This document shows, in pieces, positions 14,765 to 23,710 of a stretch of DNA of 64,000 nt. The stretch comes from Streptomyces caeruleatus (lineage in GTDB: Bacteria > Actinomycetota > Actinomycetes > Streptomycetales > Streptomycetaceae): assembly GCF_001514235.1 (NCBI RefSeq), contig NZ_KQ948937.1, positions 131,733 through 195,732 on the forward strand, in the 5' to 3' direction. Every line of letters begins with the position of its first letter. The first letter of the stretch is position 1. A program made the position numbers and the translations under genes. A model generated the notes under the pieces. That model was not told the DNA's origin and made no database searches. It worked only from the letters and a program-made list of their open reading frames with translations.

Positions 14765-15898
14765 TCAGAAATCCAGGTCGAAATCGGGGAATTCCGGCTC
14801 GGGTTCCGAACCGGGCACCGGATGGCACCGTCCCGTACTGCCCCGCAGGGTGATCAGCGGCTTCAGCAGGACGTGCCGGGGCGTGGAGCCGGGGGAGCGC
14901 AGGCGTTCCACCATCAGCTCGACGGCGACCCGGCTCATCTCCTTGGCGGGGATCTCGGCGGCGGTCAGCGGCGGGGACACCTGCTCGGCCCAGGGGCTCG
15001 CCGCCACCCCGACGACCGAGAAGTCGCGCGGCACGCTGCGGCCGTGCCGGGTCAGCCCGCGGTAGACGCCCTCCAGCGCCGCCTCGTTCATGGTGACCAG
15101 CGAGGTGGTCGCCGGATCGTCGGCGAGGATCCGCGTCACGACCTCCTCGCCCGAGGCGAGGTCGTCGCCGCACAGGTAGGCGCGCGGCTCGTGGCCGGCG
15201 TCCGTCATCGCGGTGGTGTAGCCCTCGTGGCCGAGCCGGGCGAAGCCGTAGCCGACGTTGAACAGCTGCTCGGAGCGGTTGACGAAGGCGATCCGTCGGT
15301 GGCCCAGGTCGGTGAGGTGCCGTACACAGCCGCTCGCCAGCCCGGCGAAGTCCAGATCGACCCAGCCCGCCCCGTCGCAGCGGTGGTTGCGGCCGATGGC
15401 CACGAATGGGAAGCCCGCCGCCGCGAGCAGCTCGACCCGGCTGTCCTCGCGGCGGATCTCCATCACGATCACACCGTCCACCCGCGGGGCATCGCCGCCC
15501 CGAGGTGCCCCGTCGGCCCGTGGCGCATCGCCGCTCCGAGGTGCCCCGTCGGCCCGTGGCGCATCGCCGCTCCGAGGTACCCCGTCGAACCATGGCGCAT
15601 CGCCGCTCCGCGTCGCACTGTCCACCCGCGGCGCACCTGCGCCTCCGGGCCCCTCGACGTGCTCCGGCCGCGGCCCGACCATCCGCCGGAACGAGTCGTC
15701 GTCGGCCGTCTCGGCGGGGGAGAGCAGCATGTCGTAGCCGTGCGACGCGGCGGCCTCGGCGACGCCGCCGATGAAGGCGAGCTGCATCGTGGTGTAGTCC
15801 CCCTTGCGGCCGGACGGGGGGTAGAGCAGCCCGAGGGTGTGCGTGGCGCGGTCTCCCCCGGCCGATGGCCTCGTGGGGGCGCGCGGGTGCTCGGTCAT
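14765..15898 (-). CDS. LacI-like sugar-sensing protein without a DNA-binding domain
   Basis: 377 residues. From HTLGLLYPPS near residue 20 the protein follows the periplasmic-binding fold of LacI/GalR regulators (VDGVIVMEIRRED, GHRRIAFVNRSEQ, ATTSLVTMNEAALEGVYRGL, VVGVAASPWAEQVSPPLTA). The N-terminal helix-turn-helix and hinge are absent: the ATG lies 2 nt beyond the stop of the upstream SpoIIE-type gene, and the same frame inside that gene shows no such motif. Four 12-residue repeats (RSGDAPRADGAP type, residues about 90-138) interrupt the domain before VDGVIV. It may sense the sugar and act with another protein, or be a truncated regulator. Confidence 0.8.
   Translation of the reverse strand: MTEHPRAPTRPSAGGDRATHTLGLLYPPSGRKGDYTTMQLAFIGGVAEAAASHGYDMLLSPAETADDDSFRRMVGPRPEHVEGPGGAGAPRVDSATRSGDAPWFDGVPRSGDAPRADGAPRSGDAPRADGAPRGGDAPRVDGVIVMEIRREDSRVELLAAAGFPFVAIGRNHRCDGAGWVDLDFAGLASGCVRHLTDLGHRRIAFVNRSEQLFNVGYGFARLGHEGYTTAMTDAGHEPRAYLCGDDLASGEEVVTRILADDPATTSLVTMNEAALEGVYRGLTRHGRSVPRDFSVVGVAASPWAEQVSPPLTAAEIPAKEMSRVAVELMVERLRSPGSTPRHVLLKPLITLRGSTGRCHPVPGSEPEPEFPDFDLDF
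15486..15630 (-). repeat. 36-bp tandem repeats inside the LacI-like gene
   Basis: Four units of about 36 bp encode RSGDAPWFDGVP, RSGDAPRADGAP (twice) and RGGDAPRVDGV. The unit length is a multiple of three, so the frame is kept. The repeats sit where other LacI proteins have a short loop, suggesting a slippage expansion. Confidence 0.85.
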
Positions 15899-15900
15899 GG

Positions 15901-18243
15901 TCAGCCGACCGGGAGGGGTTGCTCGGCCCAGATCGTCTTGCCGGTGGGCGTCTGGCGGGTGCCCCAGCCCTGGGTGAGCTGCGCGACCATGTGCAGCCCG
16001 CGGCCGCCCTCGTCGTAGGTACGGGCCCGGCGCAGATGCGGGGCGGTGCTGCTGGCGTCGGACACCTCGCAGATCAGGGTGCGGTCCCGGATCAGCCGCA
16101 GCCCGATCGGTACGTCGCCGTAGCGGATGGCGTTGGTGACCAGCTCGCTCACCACCAGCTCGGTCACGAACGCCGCCTCCTGAAGGCCCCACGCCGCGAG
16201 CTGCCGGGTGGCCTGCGCGCGGGCGTCGGCCACGATCGCCGGGTCCGACGGCAGGGCCCAGGCGGCGACCTGGTCGGCGTGCAGGGCGCGGGTGCGGGCC
16301 AGCAGGAGGGCCACGTCGTCGGCGGGGCTCTCGGGGAGCATGGCCCGCAGCACGGCGTCGCAGGTGATCTCCAGCGAGGGCACCGGGGAGGACATCGCCT
16401 CGCAGAGCCGTTCGAGGCCCAGGCCCATGTCGCGGTCCCGGGCGATCAGGCCGTCCGTGTAGAAGGCGAGCAGACTGCCCTCCGGCAGCTCCAGCTCGGT
16501 CGCCTCGAAGGGGAGGCCGCCGACGCCGAGCAGCGGACCGGGCGTGAGCCGGACGACGCTGACGGTGCCGTCGGGCAGCAGCAGCACCGGTGGGACATGG
16601 CCGGCGCTGGCGAGGGTGCAGATCCGCGAGACCGGGTCGTACACGGCGTACAGACACGTCGCGCCGATCCCGCCGGTGTACGGCAGGTCGCGGACGGTGC
16701 TGTCGTCGTCCGAGGTGAGATGGGTGACCAGGTCGTCGAGGTGGGTGAGCAGCTCGTCCGGGGGCAGGTCCACGTCGGCCAGGGTGCGCACGGCGGTCCG
16801 CAGCCGCCCCATGGTCGCCGAGGCGTGGATGCCGTGCCCGACGACATCGCCGACGACCAGGGCGACCCGGGTGCCGGACAGCGGGACGACATCGAACCAG
16901 TCGCCGCCGACGCCCGCGCCCGTACCGGCCGGCAGATAGCGGTACGCCACCTCGACGGCCGCCTGTTTCGGCGTGTCGCGGGGGAGCAGGCTGCGCTGGA
17001 GCGTGAGCGCGTTGGTGCGCTCGCGGGTGTAGCGGCGGGCGTTGTCCACACCGACGGCGGCCCGGCCCGCGAGTTCCTCGGCGAGGATCAGGTCGTCCTG
17101 CTGGAAGGGCGGCGAGCCCTTGCCGCGGACGAAGACCGCGACGCCGAGGGTGATGCCGCGGGCCCGCAGCGGGGTCGCCATGACCGAGTGGAAGCCGTGC
17201 TCCCGCACCACGGCGGCCCGTGCCTCGTGCTCGCCGACCCAGCGGGCGAAGTCGGGGTCGTCCACCCCGCTGAGCACCGGCCGCCCACTGGTCAGGGAGC
17301 GGGCCGGCGGCGAGAACGACGGATAGGTGTCGATCCCGCCGAGGGCGACGGCCGCCTCGGGCACGCCCCCGCCCTCGGCCGCCGACTGGTGGGCGACCCG
17401 GCGCAGCATCACGGCGACGTCGACCGTCCCCGGCACCGGCTCCTCCCCGCGCACCACCGAGTCGAGCAGGTCCACGCTGATGAAGTCGGCCAGCCGGGGT
17501 ACGGCCAGATCGGCGAGTTCCTGGGCGGTGCGGGCGACGTCCAGGGTGGTGCCGATCCGGGAGCCCGCCTCGTTCAGCAGGGCCAGCCGCTGCCGGGCGG
17601 CGTACTGCTCGCTGCTGTCGAAGGCGGCGGTGCCGACCCCGGCCACCTCGCCGGACACCGGGTCCTTGACGGGCCACAGCTCGACGATCCAGGAGCGGTG
17701 CCGGGTCGCGGCGGCGGGCGGCGCCGGGGCGAACCCCTCGTACCGCATCGGCATGGCCTCCTCGGCGACCCGCCGCACACACCTGAGGAAACCCTCGTCG
17801 GACCGGGCCTCGCCCAGCGGGTCGGTCTCCGCGCCCGCGTTCAGCCGCCACGAACCCGAGGCGGCGCTGTAGGTGGACAGGGCGATCGAGGACTGGGCGA
17901 AGGCCCACTCCACCATCCGCCGGTCGCGGTCGGAGGCGGCCGTTCCGGTGGTGGCGGTGACCACGAACGCCTGGGTCGCGCCGCCGCCGTCCAGCGAGGG
18001 ATGCGCGTGCAGGGTCAGTTCGACGCGCCGTCCGTCGCGGTGTCTCAGGACCGCCGTACCGCTCCACTCCTCGGAGCCCACCGGGGAGAAGCCGGTCGCC
18101 TCCCGGTCCACGAGCAGATCGGCCGCGGCCCGCCCCACGACCTCGGCCGCGACGTATCCCAGCAGCCGCCGGGCACCCTCGCTCCACCCCGTGACGACGC
18201 CCTGAAGGCTGATGGTGGCTGTCGCGGCATCTGGTGACCACAC
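15901..18243 (-). CDS. PAS-GAF-SpoIIE phosphatase with C-terminal anti-sigma type ATPase domain
   Basis: 780 residues. The order is a PAS domain (about 1-110), a second PAS-like region, a GAF domain (about 230-400), a PP2C/SpoIIE serine phosphatase (about 420-640, with GVGGDWFDVVPL and ALVVGDVVGHG holding metal-binding Asp residues) and a HATPase_c kinase-like domain (ELVVSELVTNAIRYGD N-box, GGRGLHMV). Such proteins control anti-sigma-factor antagonists through phosphorylation and dephosphorylation in response to a signal. The start used is a GTG at 18243 with a poor ribosome site. It is divergent from the DUF3052 gene and directly upstream of the LacI-like gene, probably one transcript. Confidence 0.9.
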   Translation of the reverse strand: MWSPDAATATISLQGVVTGWSEGARRLLGYVAAEVVGRAAADLLVDREATGFSPVGSEEWSGTAVLRHRDGRRVELTLHAHPSLDGGGATQAFVVTATTGTAASDRDRRMVEWAFAQSSIALSTYSAASGSWRLNAGAETDPLGEARSDEGFLRCVRRVAEEAMPMRYEGFAPAPPAAATRHRSWIVELWPVKDPVSGEVAGVGTAAFDSSEQYAARQRLALLNEAGSRIGTTLDVARTAQELADLAVPRLADFISVDLLDSVVRGEEPVPGTVDVAVMLRRVAHQSAAEGGGVPEAAVALGGIDTYPSFSPPARSLTSGRPVLSGVDDPDFARWVGEHEARAAVVREHGFHSVMATPLRARGITLGVAVFVRGKGSPPFQQDDLILAEELAGRAAVGVDNARRYTRERTNALTLQRSLLPRDTPKQAAVEVAYRYLPAGTGAGVGGDWFDVVPLSGTRVALVVGDVVGHGIHASATMGRLRTAVRTLADVDLPPDELLTHLDDLVTHLTSDDDSTVRDLPYTGGIGATCLYAVYDPVSRICTLASAGHVPPVLLLPDGTVSVVRLTPGPLLGVGGLPFEATELELPEGSLLAFYTDGLIARDRDMGLGLERLCEAMSSPVPSLEITCDAVLRAMLPESPADDVALLLARTRALHADQVAAWALPSDPAIVADARAQATRQLAAWGLQEAAFVTELVVSELVTNAIRYGDVPIGLRLIRDRTLICEVSDASSTAPHLRRARTYDEGGRGLHMVAQLTQGWGTRQTPTGKTIWAEQPLPVG

Positions 18244-18279
18244 GGTTCCAGCGTGCGCGTCACGGGAGAATCGGACAAG

Positions 18280-18323
18280 TCGGATTCCTATGCATGCATC
18301 ATCGGATTCCTGTGCGTGAACGA
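18280..18323. repeat. Two 22-bp imperfect direct repeats between divergent genes
   Basis: TCGGATTCCTATGCATG (from 18280) and TCGGATTCCTGTGCGTG (from 18302) start 22 bp apart, two helical turns. They lie in the short gap between the SpoIIE-type and DUF3052 genes, so a dimeric regulator could bind here. Confidence 0.55.
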
Positions 18324-18335
18324 GAGGAGGTCACC

Positions 18336-18776
18336 GTGTCCGATTCCGGTACGGGTGCCGCAGGCGCGGGCGCCACCGGTACCCCGCTCGCGCGGAAGAT
18401 CGGTGTGCGGCCGGGCCACCGGATCCGGCTCCGGCACGCGCCCGCGGGCTGGGCCATCCCCGGGCTGCCGGCGGGCTGCGACATGGCCGAGGGAGGCCCG
18501 CGGGGCGCGGACGTCGCCGTCGCGTTCCACCGGTCGTACGTCGAACTCGTCGCCGAAGCCCCCGGCCTGGTCGACGACCTCGCTGATGACGCCATGCTCT
18601 GGATCGCCTGGCCCAGACGAGCGGCCGGCCACGTCAGCGACATCACCGAGAACGGACTGCGGGACCTCTTCCTCCCGCTCGGGGTCGTCGACGTGAAGGT
18701 CGCGGCACTGGGCACGGACTGGTCGGGACTGAAGTTCGTGAGGCGCAGGGAGAACCGCGGCAACCGGCGAACTTGA
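18336..18776 (+). CDS. DUF3052 family protein
   Basis: 146 residues. The pattern is that of DUF3052: an N-terminal LARKIGVRPGHRIRL, a middle DVAVAFHRSYVEL, then LWIAWPRRAAGHVSDITENGLRDL and DWSGLKFVRRRE at the end. The function of the family is unknown, though members are small cytosolic proteins common in actinobacteria. The GTG at 18336 is chosen because GAGGAGG lies 6 nt upstream; an earlier in-frame start at 18234 would overlap the divergent gene. Confidence 0.85.
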   Translation: MSDSGTGAAGAGATGTPLARKIGVRPGHRIRLRHAPAGWAIPGLPAGCDMAEGGPRGADVAVAFHRSYVELVAEAPGLVDDLADDAMLWIAWPRRAAGHVSDITENGLRDLFLPLGVVDVKVAALGTDWSGLKFVRRRENRGNRRT

Positions 18777-18848
18777 GAAGTCCTTACTGTGAACCACTAG
18801 CATCGCGGCGGTAATCGCAGCCGGTACGAGGTGAGGGCAGGGCGGGGT

Positions 18849-19745
18849 ATGACGGAACCGAGGATCGCTGTCGCCGTGGTGACCATGGGGAACCGCCCCG
18901 CCGAGGTCGACGCGCTGCTCGGGTCCGTGGCCAAGCAGGATCTCGCCCCCGTCCGGATCGTCGTCGTCGGCAACGGCTGCCCGCTCCCCGAGTTCGCCGA
19001 GCGGCTGGGGCTGCCCGGCGAGGTCACGCCGATCGAGCTCGACGAGAACCTGGGCTGTCCGGGTGGCCGGAACGTGGCCCTCGCGCGGCTGCGCGCCTTC
19101 GGCGACGTCGACGTCGTGGTCGAGCTGGACGACGACGGGCTCCTCGTCGACGCCGACGTCCTGCGCCGCGTACGGGACCTGTACGCGGCCGACGACCGGC
19201 TCGGCATCGTCGGCTTCCGCATCGCCGACGAGCGGGGCGAGACCCAGCAGCGGCACGTGCCGAGGATCGGCGGGGCGGACCCGATGCGCGGCGGCTACGT
19301 CACCGGCTTCCTCGGCGGCGGGCACGCGCTGCGTATGACGATGCTGGCGGAGACCGGGGACTGGCCCGCCGAGTTCTTCTTCGCCCACGAGGAGACCGAC
19401 CTCGCCTGGCGGGCCGCCGACGCGGGCTGGCGCATCCTCTACGCGCCCGAACTGCTCCTCCAGCACCCGAAGACCTCGCCCGCCCGGCACGCCATCTACT
19501 TCCGGGTGAACGCCCGCAACCGCGTCTGGCTGACCCGCCGCCGACTGCCGCTCGCGCTGATCCCGGTGCACCTCGGGGTGTGGGTGCTCCTCACCCTCGT
19601 GCGCAACAGGAACTCGCCGGCCGGCCTGCGCGCCTGGTTCGGCGGCTTCCTGGAGGGGCTGCGGGAACCGGCGGGGGAGCGGCGTCCCATGCGCTGGCGC
19701 ACCGTGTGGGGACTGTGCCGCCTCGGCCGGCCGCCGGTCATCTGA
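18849..19745 (+). CDS. Family 2 glycosyltransferase
   Basis: 298 residues with a GT-A fold. IAVAVVTMGNRPAEVDALLGSV opens the nucleotide-binding fold, the VVELDDDGLL segment supplies the metal-binding acidic motif, and FFFAHEETDLAWRAADAGWRI is the conserved ED-type acceptor/catalytic region of rhamnosyltransferase-like members. A hydrophobic segment near residue 240 may hold it to the membrane. An in-frame GTG at 18831 would add six residues; the ATG is preferred because AGGGCAGGG sits closer to it. Role probably in cell-surface glycan or metabolite glycosylation. Confidence 0.9.
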   Translation: MTEPRIAVAVVTMGNRPAEVDALLGSVAKQDLAPVRIVVVGNGCPLPEFAERLGLPGEVTPIELDENLGCPGGRNVALARLRAFGDVDVVVELDDDGLLVDADVLRRVRDLYAADDRLGIVGFRIADERGETQQRHVPRIGGADPMRGGYVTGFLGGGHALRMTMLAETGDWPAEFFFAHEETDLAWRAADAGWRILYAPELLLQHPKTSPARHAIYFRVNARNRVWLTRRRLPLALIPVHLGVWVLLTLVRNRNSPAGLRAWFGGFLEGLREPAGERRPMRWRTVWGLCRLGRPPVI

Positions 19746-20155
19746 GAGGGGGCCGGGGGAGGGGACGCGGGCCCCGGTCGTTCACCTCCGCCGACCGGGA
19801 CCCACATGCGTCCCAGGATCCGGCGCGGCGGCGACACTCCCCCGAGTTGCGCGTCGTACGCGCGCACCGTCGGCCGGATCCGATGTAGTGATCACATCAG
19901 GTCGCGCCAACGGATCGCTAACATGTGGCCAACGGTTGCCCGTTCCGACGCGCTTCCGCTGGCGTGAAGTCGATGGACGGCAGAAGGAAACGGCCTGGAT
20001 GGAACGCTGTCCGGCCGAGAGCCGTCGATAAGAGGGTGGCGGAAAACCGCCGTACAAGAGGCGGATCGCGGGCACGGGTACGGCCCGCCGTCCGCCGTAC
20101 AAGAGGCGGATCGCGGGCACGGGTACGGCCCGCCGCGCGGGAAGGCAGTGGCGGC
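19746..20155. other. 410-bp leader region before the SARP-like regulator gene
   Basis: It separates the glycosyltransferase stop from the regulator start. No gene is apparent. The last 110 bp hold a 44-bp sequence duplicated with one base between copies, each with two short self-complementary stretches. The open frame from 19925 into the regulator encodes these repeats but has no domain support. Confidence 0.6.
20047..20135. repeat. 44-bp exact tandem duplication in the regulator leader
   Basis: Positions 20047-20090 are repeated exactly at 20092-20135 with a single T between. Each copy contains CCGCC...GGCGG and CGGGC...GCCCG, so each can fold into small hairpins. It ends 20 bp before the regulator start and could affect its transcription or translation. 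Confidence 0.85.
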
Positions 20156-23100
20156 GTGAAGCGGTACGAGCTGCGGTTCGGACTGCTGGGACCACCGGTG
20201 GTGTTCGAGGACGCCCCTGAGGAGGCCTCCTCCTACGACGCCCAGGACCTCCCCGTCCGGATGATCAGCAGCCCCAAGGTGCGGGCTCTGTTCGCGGCGC
20301 TGCTGCTGGAGGGTGGCCGGGTCGTCTCCGTGGAGTCGCTGAAGGACGTGCTGTGGGGCGGCGCGCCGCCCGCCTCCGCACAGGCCTCGCTGCACAACCA
20401 CGTGGCCCGGCTGCGCCGCCTGCTCGACCGCCCCGAACGGCTGCGCGCGGTGCCGCCCGGCTACGTCCTGCGCGTCGACGAGGGCGAACTGGACGTCGAC
20501 GTCTTCGTCAGCCGCGTCGCCGCGGCCCGCGTCGCCCACGCCGGACGGGACTGGGAGCGTACGGTGCGCGAGTGCACCCGGGCGCTCGCGCTGTGGCGGG
20601 GCACGCCGCTGGCCGGCCTGCCCGCCGAGGTCGGCGGCTACGCCCTCGTGCAGCGTCTGGCGGAGGCGCGGCTGCTGCTTCTGGAGTGGCGCTACGACGC
20701 CGAGCTGAACATCGCGGGCCCGGGCCTGGACGCCCTCGTACCCGAGCTGACCGCCCTGGCCGCCGAGCACCCCCTGCGCGAGTCCTTCCACCGCCACCTG
20801 ATGCTCGCCCTCCACCACACCGGCCGGCGGGCCGAGGCCCTGACCGTCCACCGCGTCCTGCGCACCCGCCTGATCGAGGAGCTCGGCGTGGAACCGGGGG
20901 CGGGGGTGCGGGAGGCGCATGTGGAGGTGCTGCGCGGGGGAGAGGGAGCCGGCCGTGGGTGGGGCGGGGGCGCGGCGGGCCCGGCGGGCCCGGCGGACGG
21001 TCCCGCGCGGGCCGGGGTCCACCATGACCTGAGGACGGCGACACAGGGCCCGGCCGAACACGGCGGCGCCCTGGTCCCCGGCGCCTCCGACGCTGCCGCC
21101 GGCCCCGAGGCCGACCTGCCCGACGCCCCCGCGAACCTCGACGCTACGCGCGATGACGACCCCCTCCACCGCCCGCACCCCGCCCCGTCCGTCCGCGAGA
21201 CGCATATGTCGGCTGCCCCCGCCCCCAGGGACCCGGACGCCTCCACCACCACCCCGCCCACCCCACCCCGGGTCACCCCCACCGACCCTCCCCGCCCCGC
21301 CCAACTCCCGCCACCCCCAGCCCACTTCACCGGCCGCACCGCCGTACTGCACGACCTGCGCCGCACCCTCACCCCGACCCCGACCCCGACCCCGACCTCG
21401 ACCCCGACCCCGACCTCAACCCCATCCCCGACCTCGGCGCCGACCCCCGCGCCCGCGCGGCAGCGCCCCCACACGGCCGTGGCCGTCATCAGCGGCATGG
21501 CCGGCGTCGGCAAGAGCGCGCTCGCGCTGGAGGCCGCCCATGGGCTGGCGAATCGGTTTCCCGACGGTCAGCTCCACGTCAACCTGCACGGCGCCACTCC
21601 CGGCATGCCCCCGCTCACCTCCGGCCAGGCCCTCACCGCACTCCTCCGCGACCTCGGCACCGACCCCCGCGCCATCCCCGAACACCCCGACGCGGCCGCC
21701 GCGCTGCTGCGCTCCCTGCTCGCACCGACCCGCACGCTCGTCGTCCTGGACGACGCCGCGAACGCCGCGCAGGTACGCCCGCTGCTCCCGGCCGCCCCCG
21801 GCTGCGCGGTGATCGTCACCAGCCGCTCCCCGCTGACGGCCCTCGACGGCGTCCACCGCTTCCCGCTCACCCCGCTGCCGGCCGAGGACAGCGCGGCGCT
21901 GCTGCGCGCGGCCTCGGGCCGAGGCGCCCGCGACGGCCACGACACCGCCGAGCGAGCCCCCGACGGCACCACCGCCCCCATCGACGCCGTCCACCCCCTC
22001 GTTGCCCTCACCGGCGGCCTCCCGCTCGCCCTCCGCGTCGTCGCCGCCCGACTCGCCGCCCGCAGCGCCCTCACCCCTGAGGTGCTGGCCCGCCAACTCG
22101 CCGCCACCGAGAGCAGGTTGCACCACCTGGAGTACGACGACCTGAGCGTCCGCCGCTCCCTCGCCGTCGCCCACGACGCCCTCGCCGCCTCCGACCGCGA
22201 GGCCGACCGGGACGCCGCCCTCGCCCTGCGTCGCATCGGTGCCCTGGACCTGCCCGCGTACGGCGCCCCCCTGCTGGCCCGCCTCACCGGCACCGACGAG
22301 CGCCGCGCCGAGGCCGCCCTCGACCGCCTCGTCGACGTGGCCCTACTGGAGGAGACGGCGTACGGCCGCTACACCCCCCACGACCTGGTGCGCGACTTCG
22401 CCCGCGAACTCGCCGAGAGCGACGGCGACTTCACCGGGACCGCCGAGACCGCCCTGCGCTGGTACGCCGCCGCAGCCGAACGCACCCTCACCGCCATCGT
22501 CGAACCGGGCCTCGACCGGGACGACCGTCGCCGCCCGACCCCGACCCAACCGCAGGACCACGCGACGACCGTCGACACCGTGGCGGCCTTCGACAGCCCC
22601 GAAGCCGCCTTCGCCTGGGCCGACCTGGAACTGGAGAACATCGTCGCGCTGGCGGAGCGCCACGGCGGCGCCGACCACGACGAACAGGACAGCCCCACCG
22701 TCCCGCACGCCACCGTCCCGCACGCCATCACCACGCACACCACCGTCCCGCACACCACCACCCCGCACACCACCACCCCGCACACCACCACCCCCCACAA
22801 CCCGGCCGCCCCCCTCCTCTCCACCCTCATCCGTCTCCTCTTCCCCTACCTCCAGCGCAGCGGCCGAGTCGCCGAGATGGAACTGCTGGGCGGCGCCGGG
22901 CTCCGCGTCGCGCGGCGGCTCGGGGACGAGGCCGCCGAGGCCTACGCGCTGGGCGACCTCGCCGGTCTGCACTTCCTGACCGGCCGTCAGTCCGAGGCGC
23001 TCCACCTCAACGACCGTGCCCTGGCGATCTGGCGGCGGCTCGAAGTGGTCTCCTGGACGCGCCGCTGCCTCAACAACCGGGGCCTGCTGCTCGAAGGGCT

Positions 23101-23710
23101 GGGCCGCTACGCCGAGTCGGGCGAAGCCCTGCGCCAGAGCCTGGAGTACTCGCGGCAGTTGAACGACCCGCACGGCGAGGCCGTGACCTACAGCCACCTC
23201 GGCAACCTGTACGAGCACACCGACCCGCGCGCCGCCATCGAGCAGCACCGCCGCTCACTCGCGATCGGCGACGAGATCGGCAACGTCATCGTGCAGCACT
23301 CCGCCCACTGCAACATCGGCTACGCCCACCTCACCCTCGGCGAACCGGCGGCTGCCGCCACGCACTTCGAGGAGAGCCTGCGCATCCTCGGCGGCCACGG
23401 CGACTGGCACGGCGAGTCCCAGACCCGCCTCGGCCTGGTCCGCGCCCTGCGCCTCCTGGGCCGCACCGAGCCCGCCACCCACGCCCTGGCCGAACTCCTG
23501 ACCCGCGCCGACGCCCGGGCCGACCGCTACACGGGCGGTCTGGCCCGCCACCAGAAGGGGCTTCTGCTGCACGAGCGCGGCCGTGTCCAGGAGGCGCACG
23601 CGGAATGGCGCACGGCTCTCGATCTCCTGGACGGCACCGACGAGAAGGCGGTCGTCGAGGAGCTGAGGCAGCTGCTGCCCGACCCGGCCACCGACGCCGT
23701 CCGGCGCTGA
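20156..23710 (+). CDS. AfsR-like SARP regulator with NB-ARC ATPase and TPR domains
   Basis: 1184 residues. An OmpR-type winged helix (about 10-100), a bacterial transcriptional activation domain (about 105-255, ending RLIEELGVEPGAGVREAH), a long Pro/Thr-rich linker (405-435), an NB-ARC ATPase with P-loop GMAGVGKS (447-454) and VVLDDAANAAQVRPLLP, and tetratricopeptide repeats from about 890. AfsR-type proteins activate secondary metabolism in response to phosphorylation and ATP. A second low-complexity stretch of TVPH/TTPH units lies near 845-882. The GTG start has GGAAGG about 11 nt upstream. It is a local candidate to read the SARP-like sites at 2.4 and 8.7 kb, though 11 kb away. Confidence 0.92.
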   Translation: MKRYELRFGLLGPPVVFEDAPEEASSYDAQDLPVRMISSPKVRALFAALLLEGGRVVSVESLKDVLWGGAPPASAQASLHNHVARLRRLLDRPERLRAVPPGYVLRVDEGELDVDVFVSRVAAARVAHAGRDWERTVRECTRALALWRGTPLAGLPAEVGGYALVQRLAEARLLLLEWRYDAELNIAGPGLDALVPELTALAAEHPLRESFHRHLMLALHHTGRRAEALTVHRVLRTRLIEELGVEPGAGVREAHVEVLRGGEGAGRGWGGGAAGPAGPADGPARAGVHHDLRTATQGPAEHGGALVPGASDAAAGPEADLPDAPANLDATRDDDPLHRPHPAPSVRETHMSAAPAPRDPDASTTTPPTPPRVTPTDPPRPAQLPPPPAHFTGRTAVLHDLRRTLTPTPTPTPTSTPTPTSTPSPTSAPTPAPARQRPHTAVAVISGMAGVGKSALALEAAHGLANRFPDGQLHVNLHGATPGMPPLTSGQALTALLRDLGTDPRAIPEHPDAAAALLRSLLAPTRTLVVLDDAANAAQVRPLLPAAPGCAVIVTSRSPLTALDGVHRFPLTPLPAEDSAALLRAASGRGARDGHDTAERAPDGTTAPIDAVHPLVALTGGLPLALRVVAARLAARSALTPEVLARQLAATESRLHHLEYDDLSVRRSLAVAHDALAASDREADRDAALALRRIGALDLPAYGAPLLARLTGTDERRAEAALDRLVDVALLEETAYGRYTPHDLVRDFARELAESDGDFTGTAETALRWYAAAAERTLTAIVEPGLDRDDRRRPTPTQPQDHATTVDTVAAFDSPEAAFAWADLELENIVALAERHGGADHDEQDSPTVPHATVPHAITTHTTVPHTTTPHTTTPHTTTPHNPAAPLLSTLIRLLFPYLQRSGRVAEMELLGGAGLRVARRLGDEAAEAYALGDLAGLHFLTGRQSEALHLNDRALAIWRRLEVVSWTRRCLNNRGLLLEGLGRYAESGEALRQSLEYSRQLNDPHGEAVTYSHLGNLYEHTDPRAAIEQHRRSLAIGDEIGNVIVQHSAHCNIGYAHLTLGEPAAAATHFEESLRILGGHGDWHGESQTRLGLVRALRLLGRTEPATHALAELLTRADARADRYTGGLARHQKGLLLHERGRVQEAHAEWRTALDLLDGTDEKAVVEELRQLLPDPATDAVRR
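22695..22800 (+). repeat. Low-complexity His/Thr/Pro repeat in the regulator gene
   Basis: Consecutive 12- and 15-bp units encode TVPH and TTPH motifs (for example HTTTPHTTTPH). They lie between the ATPase and the TPR domains, a likely flexible linker prone to copy-number change. Confidence 0.8.

Noticed and set aside
15486..15630. Possible CRISPR array at the 36-bp repeats
   Set aside because: The units are contiguous, coding and without variable spacers.
15899..18241. Minus-strand open frame continuing upstream of the LacI-like gene
   Set aside because: It overlaps the SpoIIE-type gene in another frame and shows no helix-turn-helix or other domain; only the part from 15898 is a protein.
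20047..20135. CRISPR or transposon end at the 44-bp duplication
   Set aside because: Only two copies with one base between; no spacers and no transposase nearby.
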